DNA of 64,000 nucleotides from Candidatus Brocadia pituitae (GCA_017347445.1 AP021856.1:1372613-1436612), one strand, 5' to 3'; positions 37,138-47,219 are shown, counted from the stretch's first letter. Translations and numbers: made by a program. The notes: a model not told the origin generated them from the letters alone.

Positions 37138-38137
37138 TCATACCTCCCGCCGAAAAGGAATATATTGTTCATTATTTTGAATACTGGCAGCTAGTTTTTC
37201 TGTCTGGTAACGAGAGCACTTTCGAAATGTGGTATTTTCCCCGGTTTCCTGCCGGACAAACTCACGGTTGAGCATCTCCTCGTATTTCACAAAATAGCGT
37301 TTCAATGCCTCACGCCTGAGATACATCCTCTCTTTGGGATTTGAGTAAAAGTCTTCTTTGCCAAAAACCTGGTTGTTCACAAGGTTGAGGGTAAGCCGGC
37401 CGGCTACCGGGGACCGGAATTCCGCCATGAGATCAGAGGCAAGGGATGCCCCGCCCGTAGTCGATACTATGATAGTAAGCAAGGTAGGGATCAAAACCCA
37501 GTCCGTCGAGGAGCGATGATATTTCATTGAAAACCATGGTGTAGCTGAGGGAAAGGCGGGCATTGACGGGATCAGTGGGCGGATGCTTTTTTCTTCCCGG
37601 AAATGCGAATCCACCCGGGAGCATTTTGCCGAAGGCATCAAAATAAACCTTTGCCGCACTCCCCTCCATACCAAACAACAGATCGATCCGGGTAGCCGTT
37701 TCCACATCCCGAAGCTTTGTTTTTAGCGCGGAAATCTCCGCCTCAAGGTCAAGCTCCGGATGATTATACGAAAACAGGCGAACCACATTATAGCCATTCA
37801 TAATCTTTCCCGCCACAAATTGCCTTTGAGAGCATCAGCCGGAAGTCATTATCCCAGTATTTTTTGAACTGCTGGAGACGCAGGGTAAGTTTTTGGGTGT
37901 CGGAGAGGTTATCTGTCCGATAAGTTTTCCCGTCCTGGTAAGTATGGCCATTTCTCTCCCGTGCTGAAAGAGTTCATGTCCGGTCTGTGTGGTAAATTGA
38001 ATGTTCCCAAAGATAAGCACGGCATCGATCTTATGGCACCGCACATCGAGGAGGGTCTCATCGTCCTTCTGGACGATAAACCGGTCTCCGCTCTTTTGTA
38101 AGATGGAATTTTGTTTGGTCAGATAAAGGTTAGCCAT
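37138..38137 (-). pseudogene. cas1: Decayed cas1 (at least three frameshifts)
   Basis: Segments in different frames tile a full Cas1. The N-terminus is MANLYLTKQNSILQKSG with HKIDAVLIFGNIQFTT. A middle piece, LTLRLQQFKKYW, is followed by GKIMNGYNVVRLF. The core is FGMEGSAAKVYFDAFGKMLP, DPVNARLSLSYT and YYHSIDYGR. A last piece has SLASDLMAEFRSPV. Breaks fall near 37890, 37820 and 37440. The gene is inactive, and no CRISPR array or effector genes are in the window. Confidence 0.8.
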
Positions 38138-38265
38138 GACCGCAAGTCCTTTCTTTTTGCAGTGACAATATTTTGTTGATTAAGTCAAACTGAAATAAGA
38201 TAAAATTTTGCGGCAACGAAAATGTCATGAAGGGTGTTTGGGGGATAGTCTTGGGACGGTATTTT

Positions 38266-38300
38266 TTGCAGGTCAAAAACGCTAAGTCTTTGACCTGCAA
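38266..38300. other. Perfect 12-bp inverted repeat between tRNA-His and cas1
   Basis: TTGCAGGTCAAA and TTTGACCTGCAA frame an 11-base loop, ten bases after the tRNA-His 3' end. It is followed by A residues in the tRNA direction, so it is not a standard U-tract terminator. It may still end or process the tRNA transcript. Confidence 0.4.
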
Positions 38301-38309
38301 GTAGTTATT

Positions 38310-38387
38310 TGGGGTGAGCGACGGGATTCGAACCCGCGACCCTTAGAGCCACAGTCTAATGCTCTATCCAGCTGAGCTACGCCCACC
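38310..38387 (-). tRNA. tRNA-His (GTG)
   Basis: The minus strand folds as a cloverleaf with D-stem GCTC/GAGC, anticodon stem TTAGA/TCTAA and loop CTGTGGC (anticodon GTG). The T-loop is TTCGAAT. The extra G at -1 and discriminator C73 identify His. CCA is encoded. Confidence 0.95.
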
Positions 38388-38416
38388 ACATCGTGTCTAC
38401 AGGGAAGATTTCTATA

Positions 38417-38493
<77 letters not shown>

Positions 38494-38535
38494 AAATAAT
38501 AAAGCTATCAAATAAATTGATCCAATCATAATATT

Positions 38536-38826
38536 TTATAATATTACTGTACCTCTTTGCAAGAGAAAAAAACCATTATCATTATCATAAAATACTTCAA
38601 TGTTTATCACGGGTTTATTTGGCGTACGGTTATAAAGGCTTAGGTTCCAGTTGATTGCATTTCCATAACATAACGTAAGTACACCCGTGTTATGACCGGT
38701 CTGATTGGCAGAAAAGTCTATGTAACTCCTGTTGAAAAAAGTTTCTGCTACCACGTTTTTTGCTGTCCCAGGGTGTTCCTTGATGCTGGGTGACAAGATG
38801 CACCGATGTAACTTTATTAATAGCAT
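38536..38826 (-). CDS. Possible small protein (96 aa), unknown
   Basis: An ORF starts 20 bases after the NtrC-type regulator gene in the same direction. It contains alternating hydrophobic/polar strands (TGVLTLCYGNAINWNLSLYN, INIEVFYDNDNGF), suggesting a beta-rich fold. The ribosome-binding site is poor and no family is recognised. It may belong to the end of the regulator operon or be chance. Confidence 0.35.
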   Translation of the reverse strand: MLLIKLHRCILSPSIKEHPGTAKNVVAETFFNRSYIDFSANQTGHNTGVLTLCYGNAINWNLSLYNRTPNKPVINIEVFYDNDNGFFLLQRGTVIL

Positions 38827-38846
38827 TACCTATTCATCACATAAAG

Positions 38847-40259
38847 CTATCTTCTCCTGAAATAATCGTTATCGTTAGGAACATCCCGTGCTGATGAGAG
38901 ATTGCTTTTATAATTTTCCGGGTCGATATGGTATTTTTTGATCAATTTGTAGATATCCGCCCGATAGCGATTCGCCATTTTCGCTGCAGTTGAAACGTTC
39001 CCTTTGTTTATTTTCAGGAGATTTTCAAGGTATTCCCGCTCAAACCGTTCCTTGGCATCTTTATAAGAATTAAAGGTATTTTTCAGCGTACTGGCACCGG
39101 CAAAGACATCCTCCGTTGCGATAACATTTTTGTTAGCTATAATTACAGCATGTTCAATCTTATTTTGCAATTCGCCGACATTGCCGGGCCAATCATAAAG
39201 GATCATTCTTTGAATGGCTGCTGGTGTAAATCCTGTAATATCCTTTTTGAGTACAGCACTGAATCTTTTCAGAAAGTACGTGGCCAACAAAGGAATATCG
39301 TCCCTCCGTTCACGCAAAGGAGGCACATACATGGGCGCAACATGAACTTTATAAAATAAATCCCTTCGAAACGTTCCCTGATTCACTGCCTTTTCCAGGT
39401 TGATCGTTGAAGCAAGAACAACCCGAACATCGACCTTAACACTTTTTGCACTGCCAACCGGCCTTATCACTCCTTCTTGCAACACCCTGAGAAGTTTTAT
39501 CTGCAGAGACGGTGAGATATTTCCAATCTCATCCAAAAAAATGGTCCCTTGATCTGCCTGCAAAAAAAGTCCTTCCGTCCTTCCTTTCGCACCGGCACGG
39601 ATGCCCCGTACGCAGCCAAAGAGTTCCTCTTCCTGCAGATCGGGCGGAATCACACTGAAATTTGCAACAAGAAAAGGTCCTTTCGACCGATTACTATTGA
39701 AATGGATAACCCGTGCAATGAGTTCCTTGCCGGTGCCGCTCTCACCGTAAATAGCAACGTTACACCCAGTTTTAGCAACCCCGGAGACCTGTTCGAGAAC
39801 TTTTTGCATCTCCCTATCCTTGGCAATGATTTGCTGAAAACCATTTTTCTCATCAAGCTGTCTCCTGAGATGCTGGATTTCTCTGGTCACATACTGCTTT
39901 TCCAGGGCATTTTCTATATGGAATGCAAGGTCTTCATTATTGAATGGCTTGGTAATGTAGCTGTAAGCCCCTTTTCTCATGGCTTCAACAGCGCTCCCGA
40001 TACTCCCGTGAGCGGTCAAAATGATTATGGGAAGATCGGGATGACAGCGGATAATTTCCTCCATCAGCTCTATACCATCTTCATCAGACAACCGTAAATC
40101 AATAATAGCAAGATGGAAGGAAGCCGTTGATAACTCCGCCATAGCTTCCCGGCCATCCTTTGCAACCGTGACATAATATCCCCACGATTGTAACCGCATC
40201 TGGATAACTTCCAGGATGTTGGTATCGTCGTCTATAACGAGGATCTTCTCACCTGACAT
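38847..40259 (-). CDS. NtrC-type response regulator lacking GAFTGA
   Basis: Receiver domain with phospho-acceptor Asp54 (IIDLRLSDEDG), then an AAA+ domain with intact Walker A (GESGTGKE, 172-179) and Walker B (GTIFLDEIGN). A Fis-like helix-turn-helix ends it. At the loop that normally reads GAFTGA and contacts sigma-54, residues 219-224 are GIRAGA (FGCVRGIRAGAKGR). Regulators without GAFTGA usually do not activate sigma-54 polymerase and can act on sigma-70 promoters or as repressors. It is the last gene of a kinase-lipoprotein-regulator operon. Confidence 0.9.
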   Translation of the reverse strand: MSGEKILVIDDDTNILEVIQMRLQSWGYYVTVAKDGREAMAELSTASFHLAIIDLRLSDEDGIELMEEIIRCHPDLPIIILTAHGSIGSAVEAMRKGAYSYITKPFNNEDLAFHIENALEKQYVTREIQHLRRQLDEKNGFQQIIAKDREMQKVLEQVSGVAKTGCNVAIYGESGTGKELIARVIHFNSNRSKGPFLVANFSVIPPDLQEEELFGCVRGIRAGAKGRTEGLFLQADQGTIFLDEIGNISPSLQIKLLRVLQEGVIRPVGSAKSVKVDVRVVLASTINLEKAVNQGTFRRDLFYKVHVAPMYVPPLRERRDDIPLLATYFLKRFSAVLKKDITGFTPAAIQRMILYDWPGNVGELQNKIEHAVIIANKNVIATEDVFAGASTLKNTFNSYKDAKERFEREYLENLLKINKGNVSTAAKMANRYRADIYKLIKKYHIDPENYKSNLSSARDVPNDNDYFRRR

Positions 40260-40282
40260 GACTTAAAGCGCCCCACGATCAG

Positions 40283-40690
40283 TCACCGTTGCTCCCCCCC
40301 GGGAGTTGTCGGTTCAGTTTTAGGAGTTCCCTCCTGTGTATTCACGGAAATTGTTTCTGCCATGCTACTATCAACTTCTTTTTTCTTCTCTTCTACCTGC
40401 ACATCAATTTCCCTGAGTTTCTCTATGTCACTTTTCAGATCCTTAATAATCACCCTGGCGCTATGCAGTTCATCAGTAAGCCTGCCAATTTCCTGATCCT
40501 TCAGAGAAAGACGATCTAAAAGCACAGAAATCGTTTTTTCCTTAAGATAAAGGTCTGGATGGATGTTTTTCATTTCTGCACTTTTTGTATTTAACTCTTT
40601 ATGAGCAGAACAAACACAACCCGTATGATACATAAGCAGGGAAGCACACAAGCAGGGAAAAAAAAAGTGTTTTATCGGCAACATATTCAT
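40283..40690 (-). CDS. Small coiled-coil lipoprotein, QseG-like by position
   Basis: The protein (135 aa) has a hydrophobic N-terminus with a lipobox-like Cys (LLMYHTGCVC). A helical coiled coil follows (KEKTISVLLDRLSLKDQEIG, LKSDIEKLREIDVQVEEKKK) and a low-complexity Pro/Thr tail. It lies between a sensor kinase and a response regulator, as QseG (YfhG) does between GlrK and GlrR. Sequence similarity to QseG is not established; the parallel is organisational. Confidence 0.6.
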   Translation of the reverse strand: MNMLPIKHFFFPCLCASLLMYHTGCVCSAHKELNTKSAEMKNIHPDLYLKEKTISVLLDRLSLKDQEIGRLTDELHSARVIIKDLKSDIEKLREIDVQVEEKKKEVDSSMAETISVNTQEGTPKTEPTTPGGEQR

Positions 40691-40743
40691 TATTTTATTC
40701 TCTTTTCAATTATTTTCTTCATGATAACCGAGAGCATATTCTC

Positions 40744-42273
40744 TTAAGAAAATAAAGCGTAATCATATCTGAAAGGAAGGGTAAAATGGAAGGTGCTCCC
40801 TTCCCCTCTCGCGCTTTCTACCCAAATATCACCGCCATGATCAAGGATAATGTGTTTTACGATAGAAAGCCCCAACCCCGTTCCTTTCATACCACCTTTT
40901 CCCTTATTACTCACCTGCTGAAATTTGTCGAAGATCGTTTTATGGCATTCGACCGGTATTCCAATTCCCGTGTCTGATATACTCACCCGAACGAAAGAAC
41001 GGACAGTATTCAGCCGGTTGTGTTCCGCAAAAAATTGGGGGACGGTTTTGGAGTCAACTTCATTCACCGTTATGGCGATTCTTCCCCCCGATGAAGTAAA
41101 TTTAATGGCATTGCTTAACAGGTTGTCCAAAACCTGTGCAATCTTTTCACGATCAAGTAAGACTTTCGGTATATCTCCTCTTTTACTCCATTGGATATGA
41201 ATATGTTTACTCTCTGCCAAAAACCGTATCTCGTCAGCACTCTTCCGAATAATTTCCTGAATGGAAGAATATTGAAAATTGTATCGCATTAATCCCGCTT
41301 CTATCCGCGAGATGTCCAGCAGGTCATTAATCATCATCGTAAGCCTGAGGGTCTCTTCTTTGGTAATATTCAGAAGCTTTCTTTGCGCTTCAGATATCGG
41401 GCCAGCGACTTTTTTTAGCAGGAGATCGTTCGCTTCGCGGATGACGGTTAAAGGAGTTTTCAGGTTATGGGAAACATGAGAAACAAAATCAGTCTTCATC
41501 TGATCCATTTCTTTCAGCTTAGTGCACATGAGATTAAATGCCATTCCCAGCGTACCAATTTCATCGCCGGATGTTACTTCAATCCGGTGATCCAAATCCC
41601 CTTGCGCAATATGCTCCGTCGCATCCTTGAGAATCTTTATAGGAAGGCATATGCTCCGGGTGAAAAAATAGGCGAAAAGCAATCCAAACAGGACTGCAAA
41701 CAGGATAATGACAAGGGATATCCGGGTAGATTTGTATCCAATCTGTTGAAACAGGCCGATTTTTTTAATTAATTCCGTCTGGGTAACAAGGATAAGTGTA
41801 TTGATCGATCCTGTAAGCTGGTCGAGTGTTTTTTTCTTTTCTTCTTCATACCGTGCATCAGGCGAAACAATCCCCTCTCTGCCTGCCAGGATGATTTCTT
41901 TTGAAACCAGAGAAAGATATTTTTTATACAGATCATTTGTTTGCTGTATTTTCTCACCCTTTTCCCGGTCTGCTAACGATTCCTCCAGATATTTCAGCCG
42001 CTCCAGAAATTCCCTCTTTTTCTGATCAAAGAGATCCATAAAGGCATTGTCGTTTGTAACGAGGTATTTTTTTTCGTTTCGAACCTGTTCAAGAAGACAA
42101 TCCACCAGTTTTTCTCCATTTTCAATAAAAGGAATATCTGCCCTCATAATGGAGTCGGTAACTTTATTAAGATAGTTGAGACGGAAGATCAGATAAACAC
42201 TCATTGCCATCATAAATACTACAATAGCAAGATAACCGAAAAGGATACGCTTCCAAAGACTGTTTCTTGCCAT
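40744..42273 (-). CDS. Membrane sensor histidine kinase (HAMP, HisKA, HATPase)
   Basis: Helices at about 10-30 and 185-205 flank a 150-residue, mostly helical periplasmic domain. A HAMP linker follows (GDLDHRIEVTSGDEIG). The HisKA motif is SHVSHNLKTPL with His269, and the ATPase domain has DNLLSNAIKFTS, SDTGIGIP and GTGLGLSIVKHI. The four-helix sensor resembles those of GlrK/PhoR-like kinases. It starts the operon with the lipoprotein and the GAFTGA-lacking regulator. Confidence 0.93.
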   Translation of the reverse strand: MARNSLWKRILFGYLAIVVFMMAMSVYLIFRLNYLNKVTDSIMRADIPFIENGEKLVDCLLEQVRNEKKYLVTNDNAFMDLFDQKKREFLERLKYLEESLADREKGEKIQQTNDLYKKYLSLVSKEIILAGREGIVSPDARYEEEKKKTLDQLTGSINTLILVTQTELIKKIGLFQQIGYKSTRISLVIILFAVLFGLLFAYFFTRSICLPIKILKDATEHIAQGDLDHRIEVTSGDEIGTLGMAFNLMCTKLKEMDQMKTDFVSHVSHNLKTPLTVIREANDLLLKKVAGPISEAQRKLLNITKEETLRLTMMINDLLDISRIEAGLMRYNFQYSSIQEIIRKSADEIRFLAESKHIHIQWSKRGDIPKVLLDREKIAQVLDNLLSNAIKFTSSGGRIAITVNEVDSKTVPQFFAEHNRLNTVRSFVRVSISDTGIGIPVECHKTIFDKFQQVSNKGKGGMKGTGLGLSIVKHIILDHGGDIWVESARGEGSTFHFTLPFRYDYALFS

Positions 42274-42523
42274 AACGATTGATTAATGAAATGCTTTGCT
42301 CTAACCAAACCCCTCTTTTCCGAGGTCGCCAACATGATGATTTGAATATTGTGGAGGATTCAAAGGTTTTGATTAAAAGGTTACCGAATCTACGGATCAA
42401 TGGCAAGGGAAAAAAAACGGTAATAAATTATATATTGCGGTAATATTGAGACTTATGCTATATTGATGTTTTAATAGTTTCTGCTTGCATAACAGGATAA
42501 ATCTTATCTTCCGAGGAAATATC

Positions 42524-43672
42524 ATGGAGGTATCAGAACGATTTCTTCAAACAGCCCTGGATGGCATCCATGACTGTATTAACATTGTGGACAGGAACTT
42601 TCGAATTGTCTTTGTCAATGAAGCTGCAAGTAAGAGGGCCGGAAAAAATTGGCGATCGCTGCTGGGGAATACGTGTTACGCACAGCTCTGGGGGAAAAGC
42701 GCCCCCTGTGAAAATTGTGTGACACGCAAGGCCTTTGAGACGGGCAAACCACAGCAAATAATTAAATGGGAAATCAGCAACGATGGGAAAAAACACTTCA
42801 TGGAACATTTTGTATTCCCTATCATGGAAAAAGAAGGGATGGTTGAATATACGGTTGAAATTTTTCGGGATATTACCGAGAGAAAATTACTCGAAGATGA
42901 GCGGGAACAACAGCGTCTTGAATTAGGCAAGCGGATACGCGAACTCCGGCACGCCTACGAAGAACTAAAGTCGGTGCAAAACCAACTCCTGCAGGCGGAA
43001 AAAATGGCTTCCATCGGACTTCTTGCCTCGAGCCTTGCCCATGAGCTGGATACCCCCCTCGCCACGATTTCCGGTTATTGTGAATTGCTTGCAGAGGAAA
43101 TCGGTGATGATCACTTGTTAGAGCGTGTGAAAACCATTTCTGAACAGGTAATAAAGTGTCAAAAAGCAACGCGCAGTTTATTGGATTTTTCAAGGAAATC
43201 CAACGGTGAGAGAAAAGTATGCAATATCCACCATCTGATTAATAGTATTCTTTCTCTTGTTGAGCATCGCCTCATTATTCACAAAATAAAAGTCAATACA
43301 CTCTTTGATAACCATCTGCCACTTTTATTTATTGACGGAAATCAAATTCAGCAGGTAATCTTAAACCTTGTAAATAATGCAGTCGATGCCATGCCTCAGG
43401 GCGGGGATATCTGTATTGAAACCAGGATGAATCGTGAGACAAAATCCGTTGAGCTTATCTTCGAAGACAATGGAGCCGGCATACCATACGAAAATCGGAA
43501 GTACATTTTTTCGCCGTTCTTTACTACCAAAGATCCGGGCAAGGGAACAGGGCTGGGGCTATCGATCTGTAAAAATATTATTACTGCCCATGGTGGTAAA
43601 ATAACCTTTGAAAACCGAAACGGCAGCGGCACGAAATTCGTAATATCTTTACCGGCATCAGAAGCATCCTGA
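42524..43672 (+). CDS. Soluble PAS-domain histidine kinase
   Basis: A PAS domain (about 1-120) contains a CxxC pair (APCENCVTRKAF), which could bind metal or sense redox. It is followed by a coiled coil, HisKA (SLAHELDTPLATISGY) and HATPase (NLVNNAVDAMPQGG, EDNGAGIP, GKGTGLGLSI). There is no membrane segment. I prefer ATG 42524, which follows CGAGGA, to the upstream TTG. The gene is followed 16 bases later by an NtrC-type regulator, its likely partner. Confidence 0.92.
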   Translation: MEVSERFLQTALDGIHDCINIVDRNFRIVFVNEAASKRAGKNWRSLLGNTCYAQLWGKSAPCENCVTRKAFETGKPQQIIKWEISNDGKKHFMEHFVFPIMEKEGMVEYTVEIFRDITERKLLEDEREQQRLELGKRIRELRHAYEELKSVQNQLLQAEKMASIGLLASSLAHELDTPLATISGYCELLAEEIGDDHLLERVKTISEQVIKCQKATRSLLDFSRKSNGERKVCNIHHLINSILSLVEHRLIIHKIKVNTLFDNHLPLLFIDGNQIQQVILNLVNNAVDAMPQGGDICIETRMNRETKSVELIFEDNGAGIPYENRKYIFSPFFTTKDPGKGTGLGLSICKNIITAHGGKITFENRNGSGTKFVISLPASEAS

Positions 43673-43688
43673 GCAGGGAATCGGAATA

Positions 43689-45068
43689 TTGAAGAAAATA
43701 CTGATTGTAGACGATGATATGGCGATGGCTGAGATGTGCAGGGAGCTTTTAAAAAGCAAGGGATACACCGCTGACGTTGTCACAAACGGGAAAGAGGCTA
43801 TTGAAAGAATAACCATACAGGGTACGTACACCATTATCCTTACCGATCTGGTTATGCCGGACATAGACGGAATAGAAGTCTTGAAAAAGGCCAAACAGCA
43901 AAATCCAAAGATAGACGTCATTGTCATGACCAGTTATGGTACGGTCACCAATGCCGTGGAGGCTATGAAACTGGGAGCCGCTGATTACCTCACGAAGCCG
44001 TTCAAGCGTGACGAGCTTATCATTGTGATTGAAAAAATTCTGCAACTCCAGCGTCTGGAAGGAGAGGTTGACCGGTTGCGTTCGGAACTCAGCGAAAAAT
44101 ATACCTTTGGCAATATTATTGGTGAGAGCCAAAAGATGAAAAAGATATATGAAATTATATCCAATGTATCGAACACGGAGGCTACGATCCTGATTCAGGG
44201 AGAAACGGGCACCGGCAAGGAACTGGTGGCAAGGGCAATCCATTATAACAGCAGGCGCAAAGACTATCCTTTTGTAAAGGTAGACTGTGCATCGCTCGCT
44301 GAAGCGCTTCTGGAAAGCGAACTGTTTGGTCATGAAAAGGGGGCATTTACCGGCGCCACAAAAGACAGAACAGGCCGGTTCAGAACTGCCGACCGTGGCA
44401 CCATCTTTCTCGACGAAATCGGCAATATTTCTCTGTCCGTTCAGGCGAAGTTGCTTCGTGTACTGCAGGACAATGAATTTGAAGCTGTGGGAAGCGATGA
44501 CCCAATAAAAATAAATGTGCGCACCATTGCAGCAACCAACGCAGACCTTGAGGATCGTGTTGAAAAAGGTCTGTTTCGCAGAGATCTCTTTTACCGACTG
44601 AATGTTATCCGGATTTTGTTACCACCGTTGAGGGAGCGGATAGACGATATCCCAATGCTTGTATCGCATTTCCTTTCCCTCCATAACAAAAAAAACCGGA
44701 AAAGGGTGGAAGGGATATCACGTGAGGCGTTAAACAAGCTTATGTCGTATACCTGGCCGGGGAACATCCGTGAACTTGAGAATGTCATCGAGCGTGCCGT
44801 CATTCTTTGTAAGGGAAATATGATTGAACCGGTAGATGCTCCTTTATATCAGGAAAAAATTGGATCCATTCAGGATTTGTCCGGAAAATCGCTCCAGACG
44901 TTAATGGACCAGGTTGAACGCCAGATCATTATCAATACACTGGAATTGACCCATGCAGATAAGGAAAAAGCCATGAAGATACTCAAGATTTCCCGTGCCA
45001 GTCTCTATAATAAACTTAATAAACATAAGATTGCCGAGCTCTTATCAACCCAACCCGAACGAGTATGA
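43689..45068 (+). CDS. Sigma-54-dependent NtrC-type response regulator
   Basis: Receiver domain with Asp53 (LTDLVMPDIDG), AAA+ domain with GETGTGKE and an intact GAFTGA (218-223, HEKGAFTGATKDR), Walker B GTIFLDEIGN, and a C-terminal Fis-type helix-turn-helix (MKILKISRASLYNKL). The start is a TTG at 43689 because MKKILIVDDD is the receiver N-terminus. It should activate sigma-54 promoters in response to the upstream PAS kinase. Confidence 0.93.
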   Translation: MKKILIVDDDMAMAEMCRELLKSKGYTADVVTNGKEAIERITIQGTYTIILTDLVMPDIDGIEVLKKAKQQNPKIDVIVMTSYGTVTNAVEAMKLGAADYLTKPFKRDELIIVIEKILQLQRLEGEVDRLRSELSEKYTFGNIIGESQKMKKIYEIISNVSNTEATILIQGETGTGKELVARAIHYNSRRKDYPFVKVDCASLAEALLESELFGHEKGAFTGATKDRTGRFRTADRGTIFLDEIGNISLSVQAKLLRVLQDNEFEAVGSDDPIKINVRTIAATNADLEDRVEKGLFRRDLFYRLNVIRILLPPLRERIDDIPMLVSHFLSLHNKKNRKRVEGISREALNKLMSYTWPGNIRELENVIERAVILCKGNMIEPVDAPLYQEKIGSIQDLSGKSLQTLMDQVERQIIINTLELTHADKEKAMKILKISRASLYNKLNKHKIAELLSTQPERV

Positions 45069-45691
45069 AAGAATTATCATTTCTTCGCATTGAACATTGG
45101 CACAACTTTCTCCTCGCCTTTATCCCCCTTTTTATTGCAATTGACGTTGTCGGAATACTCCCGATTTTCATGTCGCTGATTGAAGGTATCGACAGACCAC
45201 AGAAGAGAAAGATCGTTCAGCAGTCTGTAATTACCGCCCTTTCGGTTAGCATTGGCTTCCTTGTTATCGGCAAGTTTGTTTTTTCCGTATTGGGGATTGA
45301 AATATACGATTTTAAACTGGCCGGGGGACTCTTGTTGCTGGTATTCGCTATCAAAGATCTGCTTTTCGCAGAAAAAGACAAGAGATCAATCACGGCAACC
45401 ATGGGGGTTGTTCCCCTGGGTATTCCCCTTCTGGTAGGTCCCGCAGTTTTGACTACAATTATTATGACGGTGGATACCTATGGTTATATTCCTACGATAA
45501 CCGCTCTCGTTGCGAATCTTGTCTTCGTGTGGCTTGTGCTTCTGAAATCGGATTTTATCTACCGTCTTATGGGTGAAGGCGGATCCAAGGCATTTGCCAA
45601 GATTGCATCCCTGTTACTTGCAGCTATTGCGGTAATGATGATCAGGCGGGGATTTATGGATATCCTTCTCTATCTTAAAAAAACCTCCTGA
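45065..45691 (+). CDS. marC: MarC-family membrane protein
   Basis: Six hydrophobic segments and the family motifs FIPLFIAIDVVGILPIF and VPLGIPLLVGPAVLTTII are present; the length is 208 aa. MarC proteins (also UPF0056) are integral membrane proteins of unknown function. The start overlaps the regulator stop by four bases (ATGA), so it shares the kinase/regulator operon. A role in the same response is inferred. Confidence 0.85.
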   Translation: MKELSFLRIEHWHNFLLAFIPLFIAIDVVGILPIFMSLIEGIDRPQKRKIVQQSVITALSVSIGFLVIGKFVFSVLGIEIYDFKLAGGLLLLVFAIKDLLFAEKDKRSITATMGVVPLGIPLLVGPAVLTTIIMTVDTYGYIPTITALVANLVFVWLVLLKSDFIYRLMGEGGSKAFAKIASLLLAAIAVMMIRRGFMDILLYLKKTS

Positions 45692-45746
45692 CAATGCAGC
45701 TCATTCTCATGACCTTCAGGCTTTCAACGATAAAAAAAGAAGTAAT

Positions 45747-45776
45747 TTGACATTATGAGTTAGAATAAATTATAAT
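45747..45776 (+). promoter_or_regulatory. Consensus sigma-70 promoter for the PpiC-type gene
   Basis: Perfect TTGACA (45747-45752) and TATAAT (45771-45776), spacing 18, lie 45 bases before the ATG at 45821. Confidence 0.65.
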
Positions 45777-45820
45777 GAAGCGTTATTATTTTCTAATTTT
45801 TTTACGTATAGGAGATGTCA

Positions 45821-46891
45821 ATGTTGAAAGGATGTATTAAACCGTTAGGAATTGTATTGGGTGGAATACTATGCATTCAGGTAAGTGCCTTTACGGCGGA
45901 AACGGATGCAAAAAAAACATCAGCGCCAGCGAAAGAAGTGAATCCGGCGCCAAAGGCCGAGACACCAAAGGGAGAAGCAAAGGCCGAGGTTAAGGAATCT
46001 AAACCAAAAGAAGCAGCTCCTGTCAAAAAAGAACAAGATCCCAATAAGGTTTTGGCAACGGTTAATGGTGAGAACATTATTCAAAAGGATGTTGCTCAAA
46101 TCATCAGCAGATTTGGAAGTCAGATACCGGAAGAACAGATTTCAGCAGTTACCAAACAGATACTGGATGGTTTAATTACCCAAAAACTGCTTACGCAATT
46201 TATCCGGGAAAACAAGATCGAGCCCAGTAAGACTGATATAGAAACAGAGATAAACAAGGTGCGGGAAGATATTAAATCAAACCCGGGTCTGGCAGGCAAA
46301 ACCCTGGAGCAGGTACTAGAATCACATGGAAGCTCTCTTGACGATCTGAAGAGGGACATCACCATCTCGCTTTGCCTGGAAAAATATCTTGGCAAAGACC
46401 TTGATGACAAAAAACTCAAGGCATACTATGAACAGAATAAGGCTGCTTACGATGGCACCGAGGTAAGGGCAAGCCATATCCTGATAGATACCCGGAAGAT
46501 GACGACCGATGCTGAGTTGAATAATGCCTTGGATAAAACCAAAAAGATAAAAGCAGAGGCTACTGCCGGGAAAGATTTTTCTGAACTCGCAAAACAATAT
46601 TCTGATTGTCCCTCGAAAGAAAAGGGTGGTGACCTTGGTTTCTTTCCGAGAAAAGGGCAAATGGTTGAGCCTTTTGCGGCTGCAGCGTTTGCGCTAAAGG
46701 TAGGACAGCTAAGCGAACCCGTTAAGACAAACTTTGGCTACCATATCATTAAGGTGACAGAAATAAAGCCAGGAACTGCTGTTAAATTCGACGACATAAA
46801 ACAAACCGTGAAACAGGATCTTTTGCAGGAAAAGGCGCAGGTACTGATATCACAGATCAGACAGAAGGCAAAAATAGATATTAAAGCCTGA
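45821..46891 (+). CDS. Periplasmic PpiC/SurA-type peptidyl-prolyl isomerase
   Basis: A signal peptide ([18 protein letters not shown]) is followed by a low-complexity Ala/Pro/Lys/Glu stretch (30-75). A SurA-like N-terminal helical domain comes next, then one parvulin domain ([41 protein letters not shown]). It should fold exported proteins. I prefer ATG 45821, six bases from AGGAG, to ATG 45815, which abuts it. It has its own promoter and terminator. Confidence 0.9.
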   Translation: MLKGCIKPLGIVLGGILCIQVSAFTAETDAKKTSAPAKEVNPAPKAETPKGEAKAEVKESKPKEAAPVKKEQDPNKVLATVNGENIIQKDVAQIISRFGSQIPEEQISAVTKQILDGLITQKLLTQFIRENKIEPSKTDIETEINKVREDIKSNPGLAGKTLEQVLESHGSSLDDLKRDITISLCLEKYLGKDLDDKKLKAYYEQNKAAYDGTEVRASHILIDTRKMTTDAELNNALDKTKKIKAEATAGKDFSELAKQYSDCPSKEKGGDLGFFPRKGQMVEPFAAAAFALKVGQLSEPVKTNFGYHIIKVTEIKPGTAVKFDDIKQTVKQDLLQEKAQVLISQIRQKAKIDIKA

Positions 46892-46946
46892 TTATCTTTC
46901 ATAATTAATTCCCGCTTCGCCGACGGGAATTTATGTTTTGTAAATG

Positions 46947-46988
46947 AAAAGCTTCCCATTCATCACAAAAGGATGGGAAGCTTTTTTT
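46947..46988 (+). terminator. Strong intrinsic terminator
   Basis: AAGCTTCCCAT and ATGGGAAGCTT form an 11-bp stem followed by seven T residues, 55 bases after the PpiC-type gene. Confidence 0.9.
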
Positions 46989-47113
46989 CTTAAAACTTAC
47001 CATGACATTTCAGTTGATTTTTTATCCTTAGTATATTATCTTTAAGGCATATTAATTATTTTTAAGGTCTTTTAATGCAAGCAGATGGAATAAATCCGCA
47101 GAAAATAATAATT

Positions 47114-47142
47114 TTGACTATCTCAATCGTATGTGATATATT
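47114..47142 (+). promoter_or_regulatory. Probable sigma-70 promoter
   Basis: TTGACT (47114-47119) and TATATT (47137-47142) are 17 bases apart. They precede the gene at 47220; a further TTGACA at about 47154 has no good -10. Confidence 0.5.
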
Positions 47143-47219
47143 TCCCCTGACACTTGACAAAAATAAGTAATTTATTCAATTGTGTCCCCAGGGATTGAGA
47201 AAGGAGATATACGAAATCA

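Noticed and set aside
38266-38300. Hairpin after tRNA-His as a standard terminator
   Set aside because: It is followed by A rather than T residues in the tRNA direction, so I list it only as an inverted repeat.
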